Shown here: in pieces, positions 9,509 to 15,956 of the stretch | Layout of the letters: the number at the start of each line of letters is the position of its first letter | Position numbering within the stretch: position 1 is the first letter of the stretch | Assembly (NCBI RefSeq): GCF_032341175.1 | Contig: NZ_CP135435.1 | Location: 1,674,001-1,738,000 of the forward strand | DNA from: Bacillus sp. DTU_2020_1000418_1_SI_GHA_SEK_038 | Lineage (GTDB): Bacteria > Bacillota > Bacilli > Bacillales > Cytobacillaceae | DNA: 64,000 nucleotides | Direction: 5' to 3' | Position numbers and translations under genes: made by a program | Notes under the pieces: model-generated | Seen by the model: only the letters and a program-made list of their open reading frames with translations | The model's database searches: none | What the model was told of the DNA's origin: nothing

Positions 9509-9545
9509 TAAAATAAAAAGCAGTAGTAAGCTGCTTTTTATTTTA
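9509..9545. terminator. Terminator after small protein gene
   Basis: A 15-bp perfect stem (TAAAATAAAAAGCAG and its complement) around a 7-base loop has A-rich and T-rich flanks, so it can act in both directions between convergent genes. Confidence 0.85.
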
Positions 9546-9573
9546 TACACTCTCTTTTGTTAAGTATGCGTTT

Positions 9574-9762
9574 TCATAACACAGATTCCTTCACAACTTT
9601 ATAATTTTTATGATTAACTACAGTCCTTTGTTCAAGATCAAGGTCTCGATAATTTCCCATATAGGAAAGATCAACGATTACTGAGTTTTCGTTTACCTTT
9701 TCGACAATTCCCTGCAATCCATCACGGAATTCAATGATATTTCCCACTTCTGCTTTTTTCAA
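9574..9762 (-). CDS. ykvS: YkvS, KOW-like small protein (DUF2187)
   Basis: Protein of 62 residues matching the B. subtilis YkvS family. The pattern VGNIIEFRDGLQGIVEKVNENSVIVDLSY is a small SH3/KOW-like beta barrel: hydrophobic strand, RDGLxG turn, strand. Its function is unknown; KOW-like folds often touch RNA or ribosomal components. Its position between ykvI and ykwC homologues agrees with the B. subtilis order. Confidence 0.75.
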   Translation of the reverse strand: MKKAEVGNIIEFRDGLQGIVEKVNENSVIVDLSYMGNYRDLDLEQRTVVNHKNYKVVKESVL

Positions 9763-10013
9763 AAGCCTCGCCCCTTTTTTGCAAGATTTGAATTAAGAGA
9801 TTAATAACAGTTTGCACTAATTTTTATTTTTCGTAAAGTAATATGTTATTATTTCGTGAAATTCCCTAAATTTCCCTCGGAGTATTGGTTGCGCTTTCAT
9901 TTTCATCGTTTCTGCATACAATCTATAAATCACAATAAAGGATTGAGATTCTCGTGGAAAACATAATAAGATTCATATATTATGAAGGTGTAATAATCTG
10001 ATAAGGGTGCTGA
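9763..10013. other. AT-rich intergenic region
   Basis: About 250 bases between the divergent ykvS and a 65-residue protein gene. It is AT-rich. The only possible coding feature is a 15-codon frame from GTG at 9953, which I do not consider supported. No riboswitch-like structure was recognised. Confidence 0.4.
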
Positions 10014-10211
10014 ATGATGAAGGAAGAACAAATTCATGAAATCTTAGAAAAGTTAAAGAGTGGGGAACTATCGGAATACTATGTAACGAAGGAAGAGTTT
10101 CTTCCAGTACGTAATGTACTTGTCAATAGAGAGGATTTTAAGCAATTTAGAGGTATAGCCCAGCGCGGAGGGGCAGTGCTTTATCGTTACATGGAAAGAG
10201 CTAGAAGTTGA
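10014..10211 (+). CDS. Small conserved hypothetical protein (65 residues)
   Basis: Charged protein of 65 residues with an N-terminal helix (EEQIHEILEKLKSGELSEYYVTKEEF) and a C-terminal segment FRGIAQRGGAVLYRYMERARS. The composition fits a small folded cytoplasmic protein and it looks conserved in Bacillaceae. I do not recognise the family. It is not AbbA, whose sequence is different. ATG codons at 10014 and 10017 are both possible and the ribosome site is weak. Confidence 0.6.
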   Translation: MMKEEQIHEILEKLKSGELSEYYVTKEEFLPVRNVLVNREDFKQFRGIAQRGGAVLYRYMERARS

Positions 10212-10228
10212 AACGAATAGTTGGTAAA

Positions 10229-10262
10229 TGGATGCTTGAGATAACTCGAGTGTCCTTTTTTA
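10229..10262 (+). terminator. Terminator
   Basis: An imperfect stem GGATGCTTGAG / CTCGAGTGTCC is followed by T6. It ends the 65-residue protein gene. Confidence 0.65.
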
Positions 10263-10378
10263 TTCCGTTTGCCTTATCAAATAAAAGGTGAAAATTACTT
10301 TAGTCTCATAGTCTAAAGAGGGATTTATGCACATATTCTTTAACATCTAGATGACATTTGATGGAAGGAGGAATTAAA

Positions 10379-10756
10379 GTGGGAATCAGGCTTATAAAAA
10401 TTTCGTCCATATACTTTGCAGTTGGTGTTTTAATCGGATATTATATGTCAAGCTCTCATTCTTATGTCCTAACACCGGTTCATGTACACATTAATCTGCT
10501 TGGATGGACATCGCTAACATTAGCGGGTATACTTTATCATTTATTCCCGAACCTCGCAGCATCAAAGTTAGCAAAATGGCATTTTTGGCTGCATAATCTT
10601 GGCTTGCCAATTATGATGATTGCATTGGCGATTGTAGTCACTACTCAAAATGAAGCGTTTATACCAGGAACAGCAGTTGGCGCTACCGTCACAGCGATTG
10701 GTATATTGTTATTTGTCTTTAATATCTTAAAGAATTTAAAAGGTAATGAAAGATAA
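10379..10756 (+). CDS. Stand-alone heme-copper oxidase subunit I-like membrane protein
   Basis: Membrane protein of 125 residues with four hydrophobic segments. The stretch HVHINLLGWTSLTLAGILYHLFPNL resembles the helix carrying His ligands in subunit I of heme-copper oxidases and NO reductases (cf. HxHxxxxGW). It is far too short to be a full subunit I, which has about twelve helices. Such short proteins occur in Bacillaceae, and a heme-binding sensor or assembly role is possible but unproven. The start is GTG at 10379, seven bases after AAGGAGG; an upstream ATG at 10358 would overlap this ribosome site. Confidence 0.7.
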   Translation: MGIRLIKISSIYFAVGVLIGYYMSSSHSYVLTPVHVHINLLGWTSLTLAGILYHLFPNLAASKLAKWHFWLHNLGLPIMMIALAIVVTTQNEAFIPGTAVGATVTAIGILLFVFNILKNLKGNER

Positions 10757-10880
10757 CTTTAAATTAATGAAATTAACAAAGAGGCTTCACTTCAACGATT
10801 AATATGTTGTAGAAATGGATCCTCTTTTTATATCCTTTTTGTTCCATTTTCCTTGCATAAAAAGGAGATTCCGTTGTTTT

Positions 10881-11105
10881 GTGACAGTGATTGCTTTAAT
10901 ATCATCATCACCGTTTTTCAAGTGGACAGAAGGACAAAAGTGGTCGGAAAAAATAGAGCAATTCAACAATAACGAGGGTTCCCAAGAAAACACTTTCATT
11001 CCAAGTGAATTGGAGGATGCAGGAAAACAGATTTCTGTAGACATGACTCTTATTGGGACTGTTTTTTTCGCTGTAGGTATAATTTTGCTGTTTATCTATG
11101 TTTAA
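10881..11105 (+). CDS. Hypothetical small membrane protein
   Basis: An open frame ending at 11105 encodes a protein with a C-terminal membrane segment (LIGTVFFAVGIILLFIYV) after a polar stretch (WTEGQKWSEKIEQFNNNEG). The start is uncertain: GTG at 10881 follows AAAGGAG at 10861-10867 by 13 bases, and the frame stays open back to an ATG at 10815. I favour the later start, giving 74 residues. No family was recognised. Confidence 0.45.
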   Translation: MTVIALISSSPFFKWTEGQKWSEKIEQFNNNEGSQENTFIPSELEDAGKQISVDMTLIGTVFFAVGIILLFIYV

Positions 11106-11153
11106 AGAGGTTTTTGCATGTTAATAAGAACGATCGATAAAGTGTTTTACTTA

Positions 11154-11180
11154 CCGGCTATTCCAATGGCTGGTTTTTTT
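11154..11180 (+). terminator. Terminator with G-U paired stem
   Basis: CCGGCTATT and AATGGCTGG form a 9-bp stem with two G-U pairs and a 2-base gap, followed by T7. It ends the transcript of the preceding membrane protein genes. Confidence 0.7.
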
Positions 11181-11241
11181 ATTTACAAAAGGTTTATCTT
11201 TAATCGTTAAAGGCTATGGTAGGAAAAAGGAGGAAAACGCG

Positions 11242-11706
11242 ATGCAACGTCATGTTTATTTTCTATTTTTGCTTATTCTTTTTTCTCTCATGCTGACAGG
11301 CTGTAAGCAAACTGGATCCAGCCAATCGATCGTAAACAGTCATGCGGAGGCCTTGTTAACAAAAAACAATGAACTGCAATTTCGGTTTAAAATTAATGAT
11401 AAAATATTAAGCGGGGAGAAGCTTTACAAAGTTAAAGTAACCATTCATAATGCAAAACTTGCATCTGCACTAGGTACAAGTGAAATTATCTACGGGTCAG
11501 ATGTAAAATTTACCGGCGCGTATATTGAAGTTAATAACCATAGGGATAACTTCATTTTTATGAATCCAATTCCTTTACTTAAAGATCTTCATGTATTTGA
11601 AATTGAAGAAATGATCATGAATGAGGATGCAGTTTCGGTAGAGGTTTTTAATGATAAACAGGTTATTGCAAAAGCTTTTCTAACAAACTTTTCATCACAG
11701 TTATAA
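11242..11706 (+). CDS. Lipoprotein of unknown function
   Basis: Predicted lipoprotein of 154 residues with lipobox LTGC and Cys21. The mature part has alternating hydrophobic strands (LQFRFKINDKIL, LYKVKVTIHN, AYIEVNNHRDNFIFMNPI), suggesting an immunoglobulin-like beta sandwich. It has a strong ribosome site (AAAAAGGAGG) and its own terminator. Family and function were not recognised. Confidence 0.7.
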   Translation: MQRHVYFLFLLILFSLMLTGCKQTGSSQSIVNSHAEALLTKNNELQFRFKINDKILSGEKLYKVKVTIHNAKLASALGTSEIIYGSDVKFTGAYIEVNNHRDNFIFMNPIPLLKDLHVFEIEEMIMNEDAVSVEVFNDKQVIAKAFLTNFSSQL

Positions 11707-11773
11707 TTTTTTTCTTTGTTTAGTTTGTAGCCGTATTGGGAATAATGGTAAAGCGCATGAAACTTGGGGGGGG

Positions 11774-11797
11774 CTAGACTGAATGGTCTAGTCTTTT
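11774..11797 (+). terminator. Terminator
   Basis: CTAGAC and GTCTAG flank a 6-base loop and are followed by TCTTTTT. Confidence 0.7.
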
Positions 11798-11965
11798 TCC
11801 TTTTTTATCTTCATAGTAAATGACGATAGCAACAAAAAAATAGAATGATAGGAAGAATTTAAATTTTAACACAAGAAAAATGCTTTTTAAACTAGACTTG
11901 AAGTAAAATAGAATTAGAAGTGAAATTGGTAATAAATACATATAAACTGTGAGAGGAGTTTAAGG

Positions 11966-12844
11966 ATGGGGTTACGTGAAAATACGGTCATAGGATTTAT
12001 TGGTACTGGGGTCATGGGGAAAAGTATGGCAGGGCATTTGCTTAACGCTGGATATCCATTAATTGTTTATTCGCGGACAAAAACGAAAGCTGAAGATTTA
12101 ATTGCCAAAGGTGCGGAATGGACAAACTCTCCTAAAGATGTTGCAGAAAGGGCAAATATTATTATAACAATGGTTGGCTACCCTGCAGATGTAGCTGAGG
12201 TATATTTAGGTGAAAAGGGAATTATTACAAACGGACAAGAAAATTCATATGTCATCGATATGACAACGTCTACACCAACCCTTGCGAAACGAATATATGA
12301 AGAGGCAAGAGAAAAAGGTATTTTCGCACTTGACGCTCCAGTATCTGGGGGTGACATCGGTGCGAAGGAAGCAAAGCTTTCGATCATGGTTGGCGGAGAT
12401 AAAGAAGCATTTATGGATTTGGAGCCAATCTTCCGTTTAATGGGAACTAATATTGTCTATCAAGGAAAAGCTGGTTCTGGGCAGCATACAAAAATGTGTA
12501 ACCAAATTGCCATTGCCTCGAACATGATTGGGGTATGTGAAGCGATCGTTTATGCAGAAAAGGCTGGTCTTGACCCGGAGACTGTATTGAAAAGCATATC
12601 GACAGGTGCTGCAGGCAGCTGGTCCCTTTCTAATTTGGCACCCAGAATGATAAACGGAAATTTCGATCCTGGTTTTTATATAAAGCATTTCATTAAGGAT
12701 ATGAATATTGCTTTACAAGAAGCCGAGGCAATGGGAATGAAAACTCCAGGCTTGGCATTAGCAAAGGAAATGTATGTACAGCTTGCTGAAGCCGGTGAAG
12801 AAAACCGCGGCACACAAGCACTTTATAAGTATTGGGAGCGGTAA
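11966..12844 (+). CDS. ykwC: NAD(P)-dependent beta-hydroxyacid dehydrogenase YkwC
   Basis: Soluble oxidoreductase of 292 residues in the 3-hydroxyisobutyrate dehydrogenase family. The N-terminal Rossmann motif is GFIGTGVMGKSMAGHLL. The substrate-binding signature is DAPVSGGDIGAKEAKLSIMVGG, and the catalytic lysine lies in GSGQHTKMCNQI. The C-terminal domain is all-helical. Length and order match B. subtilis YkwC. The true substrate is not known from sequence. ATG follows GAGAGGAG at normal spacing. Confidence 0.85.
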   Translation: MGLRENTVIGFIGTGVMGKSMAGHLLNAGYPLIVYSRTKTKAEDLIAKGAEWTNSPKDVAERANIIITMVGYPADVAEVYLGEKGIITNGQENSYVIDMTTSTPTLAKRIYEEAREKGIFALDAPVSGGDIGAKEAKLSIMVGGDKEAFMDLEPIFRLMGTNIVYQGKAGSGQHTKMCNQIAIASNMIGVCEAIVYAEKAGLDPETVLKSISTGAAGSWSLSNLAPRMINGNFDPGFYIKHFIKDMNIALQEAEAMGMKTPGLALAKEMYVQLAEAGEENRGTQALYKYWER

Positions 12845-12875
12845 TGAATAAAGGAACCCTCTTTATTTAATAATA
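12845..12875 (+). promoter_or_regulatory. Candidate SigG (forespore) promoter
   Basis: TGAATA (12845-12850), an 18-base spacer and AATAATA (12869-12875) match the SigG consensus (TGAATA, about 17-18 bases, CATAMTA) at all but one position. It starts right after the ykwC stop and lies 31 bases before the small gene at 12907. AT-rich DNA gives chance matches, so the main support is the kind of protein downstream. Confidence 0.45.
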
Positions 12876-12906
12876 AAGTTGATTGTTATGAAAAGGGGGT
12901 TCTTCT

Positions 12907-13083
12907 ATGGCAAAGAAAACGAAAAAAAATGATCCTCAGCAAAAAAATAAAAAAGGATTCGATTCAGCTGTTTTAGACACGGAATTTGCCCATGAAATGG
13001 GAAGTACCGACACAAATCAGATTCATAAGGATAAAGCAAAAAAGGAAAAAGCACCGAAAAATAATGGAAAATATAAAGGTTAA
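12907..13083 (+). CDS. Small Lys-rich protein, possible gamma-type small acid-soluble spore protein
   Basis: Protein of 58 residues starting MAKKTKKNDPQQ. The centre reads LDTEFAHEM, which resembles the FGTEFASE motif of gamma-type SASPs where the germination protease GPR cuts. The flanks are Gln/Asn/Lys-rich without hydrophobic segments, as in SspE-like proteins, but there is only one repeat unit and far more Lys than usual. The ribosome site AAAAGGGGG is ideal, a SigG-like promoter precedes it and a strong terminator follows. It may instead be an unrelated basic spore or stress protein. Confidence 0.6.
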   Translation: MAKKTKKNDPQQKNKKGFDSAVLDTEFAHEMGSTDTNQIHKDKAKKEKAPKNNGKYKG

Positions 13084-13086
13084 TAA

Positions 13087-13116
13087 AAAAGGTGAGCTTA
13101 AAAAAGCTCACCTTTT
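13087..13116. terminator. Terminator after SASP-like gene
   Basis: A perfect 13-bp stem (AAAAGGTGAGCTT and its complement) has a 4-base loop; the T run forms part of the stem. Confidence 0.85.
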
Positions 13117-13253
13117 CCTAATTAATATCTGTAATTCCATTCAAGAAAATGGTTTTTAGTAGTGTTAAAAATTAGAAATTATTGAGTATAATATAAAATG
13201 CACTTAGAATAATAGATGGTCATTATTGATTAATAAGTTTTGGAGGTAGTACT

Positions 13254-13778
13254 GTGGAAACGATTTTGGATAAACAACCTTATGAAGAAAGGATGGAATA
13301 CGGAGGATTTTGGATTCGATTTGCAGCATATATTATTGACTCCATCATAATAGGAGTGCCATTATTAATCGTTACTTTGATTATTTTTATGCTCTTTTTT
13401 GGGGGCACCGGGGCACTTGATTTATTTTTGGGCGATCCCTATGCAACTGAGCTATCAGATGAAGATGCCTTATTATTCCTTGGTTCTTATTTAGGAGCAC
13501 TCGGAATATCTTTGTTAATTAATATTGTAGGAGCTGTTGCCTACTTTGCTGGTTTACACGCTTCAAAATGGCAGGCAACTGTAGGAAAAAAACTGCTTGG
13601 ATTAAAGGTAACTGATTTAAAAGGAAACAGAATTTCCTTTTGGCGTGCTTTAGGCAGATATTTAGCTATGTCTTTTTTATCAGGAATTCTTTTAATTGGC
13701 TTCATTATTGCTGCCTTTACAGAAAAGAAACAATCCCTTCATGATTTAATTGCAGGTACGACTGTCATAAAAAAATAG
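13254..13778 (+). CDS. RDD family membrane protein
   Basis: Membrane protein of 174 residues. The N-terminal motif GGFWIRFAAYIIDSIIIGVPL contains the R and D of the RDD family, and the third signature is present as KKQSLHDLIAGTTVIKK near the C-terminus. Three or four membrane segments are visible. Some RDD proteins act in sodium/proton exchange or solute transport, but most have no assigned role. The start is GTG at 13254 behind TGGAGG. Confidence 0.85.
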   Translation: METILDKQPYEERMEYGGFWIRFAAYIIDSIIIGVPLLIVTLIIFMLFFGGTGALDLFLGDPYATELSDEDALLFLGSYLGALGISLLINIVGAVAYFAGLHASKWQATVGKKLLGLKVTDLKGNRISFWRALGRYLAMSFLSGILLIGFIIAAFTEKKQSLHDLIAGTTVIKK

Positions 13779-13787
13779 TAAAACTTA

Positions 13788-13820
13788 TGCAAAGAGCAGG
13801 CAGAAAGCCTGCTTTTTGCA
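13788..13820 (+). terminator. Terminator after RDD gene
   Basis: TGCAAAGAGCAGGC and GCCTGCTTTTTGCA form a long stem around AGAAA, ten bases after the stop codon. Confidence 0.85.
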
Positions 13821-13951
13821 TTTCAATAGTGACAAAAGCTATTAGAAAATTATTCACTAAATCTTTTAAATTATTTTTAGAAAAATTTTCTATTCGTGAT
13901 ATAGTAGTAGGTATAATTGTTCATTTTATTAACAGGAAGGGCGAAGTTTGC

Positions 13952-14857
13952 GTGGAACATAAAAAAGGAATATTATTGGAAAGCGGAACAAACGAACTTG
14001 AAATTGTTGAGTTTGGTATTGGGAAAAACAAATTTGGAATCAATGTAATAAAGGTGAAGGAAATAATTAACCCTGTTCCTGTTATTCAAGTACCCCATGC
14101 TCATAAAAATGTCGAGGGCATTATTGAATTGCGGGGAGATGTGCTTCCAGTTGTCAATGTAGCTACCGCATTAGGTTTTCCTGCATCTGAGAATCCCCAG
14201 CAGGACAAATTTATTGTCGCTGAATTTAATAAGCAAAAAATCGTATTCCATGTACATAGCGTGACACAAATTCATCGAATTTCTTGGGATCAAATAGAAA
14301 AGCCATCTGAAATGTATCAAGGTCCTGAGAGCCAGATTATTGGGGTTATTAAGCTTAATGGAGAAATGATCTTATTATTAGACTTTGAAAAAATTGTTGT
14401 GGAAATTAATCCTGAAACGGGGATAAACGTTCAGCAAGTACAAAAGCTGGGGAAACGGGAACGATCTAATAAACGACTAGTTGTGGCAGAGGATTCGCCA
14501 TTACTGCGCAAGCTCCTTTATGATACGTTAAAGGAGGCTGGGTTCGAATATATTGAGTTCTTTGAAAACGGCCGCGATGCACTAAACTATTTGGAAAACA
14601 TAGTTCAAAGTGGAAAGAATATTGTGGACGAAGTTCAGCTTGTGATTACAGATATTGAAATGCCACAGATGGATGGGCATCATTTAACGAAACGAATTAA
14701 GAATAATCATGAATTAACAAAGTTACCTGTCGTTATTTTTTCTTCACTAATTACGGATGATCTTCGCCATAAAGGGCAAATGGTTGGGGCAGATGCACAA
14801 GTAAGTAAGCCTGAGATAGCTGAACTTGTCCTGCTTATTGATAAGATATCTCTATAA
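13952..14857 (+). CDS. cheV: Chemotaxis coupling protein CheV
   Basis: Protein of 301 residues: a CheW-like domain (about 20-155) fused to a response-regulator receiver domain (about 170-298). The receiver has acidic pair AEDSP, phospho-acceptor Asp234 in ITDIEMPQMDG and Lys in VSKPE. CheV couples chemoreceptors to CheA and takes part in adaptation. B. subtilis CheV has 303 residues. The start is GTG at 13952 behind AGGAAGGG; the frame is open further upstream to 13787 but that stretch contains the previous terminator. No clear SigD promoter was found; a TATAAT lies at 13912-13917. Confidence 0.92.
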   Translation: MEHKKGILLESGTNELEIVEFGIGKNKFGINVIKVKEIINPVPVIQVPHAHKNVEGIIELRGDVLPVVNVATALGFPASENPQQDKFIVAEFNKQKIVFHVHSVTQIHRISWDQIEKPSEMYQGPESQIIGVIKLNGEMILLLDFEKIVVEINPETGINVQQVQKLGKRERSNKRLVVAEDSPLLRKLLYDTLKEAGFEYIEFFENGRDALNYLENIVQSGKNIVDEVQLVITDIEMPQMDGHHLTKRIKNNHELTKLPVVIFSSLITDDLRHKGQMVGADAQVSKPEIAELVLLIDKISL

Positions 14858-14871
14858 GGATTTTAAAGAGG

Positions 14872-14912
14872 AAAAGCTAGGCCTCCCTTTTGAGGGACCT
14901 AGCTTTTTTTTA
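14872..14912. terminator. Bidirectional terminator between cheV and ykyB
   Basis: AAAGCTAGG(C)CTCCC pairs with GGGACCTAGCTTT, followed by T8. It overlaps the ykyB stop codon region by a few bases. Confidence 0.85.
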
Positions 14913-15380
14913 AAAATAACTTTCCCCGAGCTTTTTAAATACGGGTTTATTATATGACCGTTTTTTATGTGATGGTGGATCATTTGCTTCCTTAAGTCCT
15001 GTATAAGATATTAGAAGTTTTTTCGCTTGGTTTAAGGAGAGAGTGGATCTTGGGTTGCGAATATGGTCATTTAATTTTCCTAAATGAGGCAGTTGGGCGA
15101 AATCTGCTTTGGATGGCGGTAAATGAAATGAATAATTTCCACACTCAACAAGTACATCTGATTGCTGCTGACTGTATTTAGGATTACCTGAGAAATGAAG
15201 TCCCACCTTATTGGCTTTACCTTCTCTAATAAGCTTTTGTAATGCATCCTGTTTCAGCTTATATAGGAACTTTGGGTTCGTTGCTGTCTTTGCATGGCGA
15301 TTAACGGTGAAGATTGCTTGTGAGAGGTTTTCAACCGTTGGATGTAAATAATGAGGATTGTCGTTCTTTTCCGAGTTCAA
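14910..15380 (-). CDS. ykyB: YkyB family protein
   Basis: Basic protein of 156 residues matching B. subtilis YkyB in size and position next to cheV. Visible blocks include ENLSQAIFTVNRHAKTA, GLHFSGNPKYSQQQSDVLVECGNYSFHLPP and HIRNPRSTLSLNQAKKLL. The function is unknown. The start is TTG at 15378-15380, seven bases after AAAGGAG; the frame extends six codons upstream but those codons are the ribosome site itself. The 5' region carries a palindrome over the likely -10 box. Confidence 0.85.
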   Translation of the reverse strand: MNSEKNDNPHYLHPTVENLSQAIFTVNRHAKTATNPKFLYKLKQDALQKLIREGKANKVGLHFSGNPKYSQQQSDVLVECGNYSFHLPPSKADFAQLPHLGKLNDHIRNPRSTLSLNQAKKLLISYTGLKEANDPPSHKKRSYNKPVFKKLGESYF

Positions 15381-15405
15381 TAGTATGACTCCTTTCAATT
15401 TGTTA

Positions 15406-15428
15406 GGGGTATATTGCTATTATACCCC
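15406..15428 (-). promoter_or_regulatory. Palindrome over the ykyB promoter (candidate operator)
   Basis: GGGGTATA (15406-15413) and TATACCCC (15421-15428) form a perfect 8-bp inverted repeat with a 7-base centre. On the minus strand a TATAAT at 15424-15419 lies within it. A weak -35-like TTTCAT lies about 17 bases upstream. A protein bound here would cover the promoter; the regulator is not identified. Confidence 0.5.
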
Positions 15429-15486
15429 TTTTTTCAAAAAAATGAAATAAAATAGGAAAATAACTCCTAGTAGACTCTATTACGTC

Positions 15487-15531
15487 ATTTATCGCAGATT
15501 AACGGGCTGTAAGGCCCTCGCTTCATCAAGT
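15487..15531 (+). repeat. Short dispersed repeat, copy 1
   Basis: The 20-mer ATTTATCGCAGATTAACGGG recurs exactly at 21571-21590. Similarity continues for another 20 bases or so (TGT-AG, CGCT, AAGT). It resembles dispersed elements known in other Bacillaceae; this attribution is from memory. Confidence 0.65.
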
Positions 15532-15956
15532 CCCCAATGATAGGCCACTATTACTTGTAAAGGAACGATATCTAGCCAATTACCTAAATCGGAAAATACC
15601 TGTGCTCCAAACAGGGGGCGAAAGGGGGGATTTTAAGAGTCTTAAACATGCCTGTTTTCATTTTTTAGCTCTCCTTATTTCCATTAATGGCCTCTCTTCG
15701 CCTTGCCAAAAGCTTATCCCATATAAATAACAAATATAATTTATACATAAATTTTCGAATATTATCAGCAGTATGTATGACAAACAGGAATGTCTTTTTT
15801 GTCATTTTGTATTATAATGAAAAAATATTGGGGAATTTGTAAACAATCTGGACATTTTGTTAAAATTTGATTGTTATGTGGAAATCATTCATGGCATCTC
15901 ATGATGTATACATGACCAAGTTCTTTTAAGGACGGAATAAGTATAAGGATGATTAG
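15532..15956. other. Intergenic region upstream of the GGDEF-EAL gene
   Basis: About 425 bases without a supported gene. The first half is relatively GC-rich with runs such as AGGGGGCGAAAGGGGGG and may be decayed repeat. The second half is AT-rich and holds an inverted repeat ATGACAAA-N13-TTTGTCAT (15777-15805) and a TATAAT (15813-15818). No c-di-GMP riboswitch core was recognised. Confidence 0.4.

Noticed and set aside
11118..11210. A 30-codon frame starting with ATG after the small membrane protein gene
   Set aside because: It is crossed by the terminator at 11154-11180 and has no clear ribosome site.
13888..13917. SigD promoter for cheV
   Set aside because: A CGTGATAT resembling part of the SigD -10 exists, but no TAAA lies at the right distance, so it was not called.
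15532..15720. Possible c-di-GMP riboswitch before the GGDEF-EAL gene
   Set aside because: The GEMM core sequence and tetraloop-receptor pattern were not found; G-rich runs alone are not enough.
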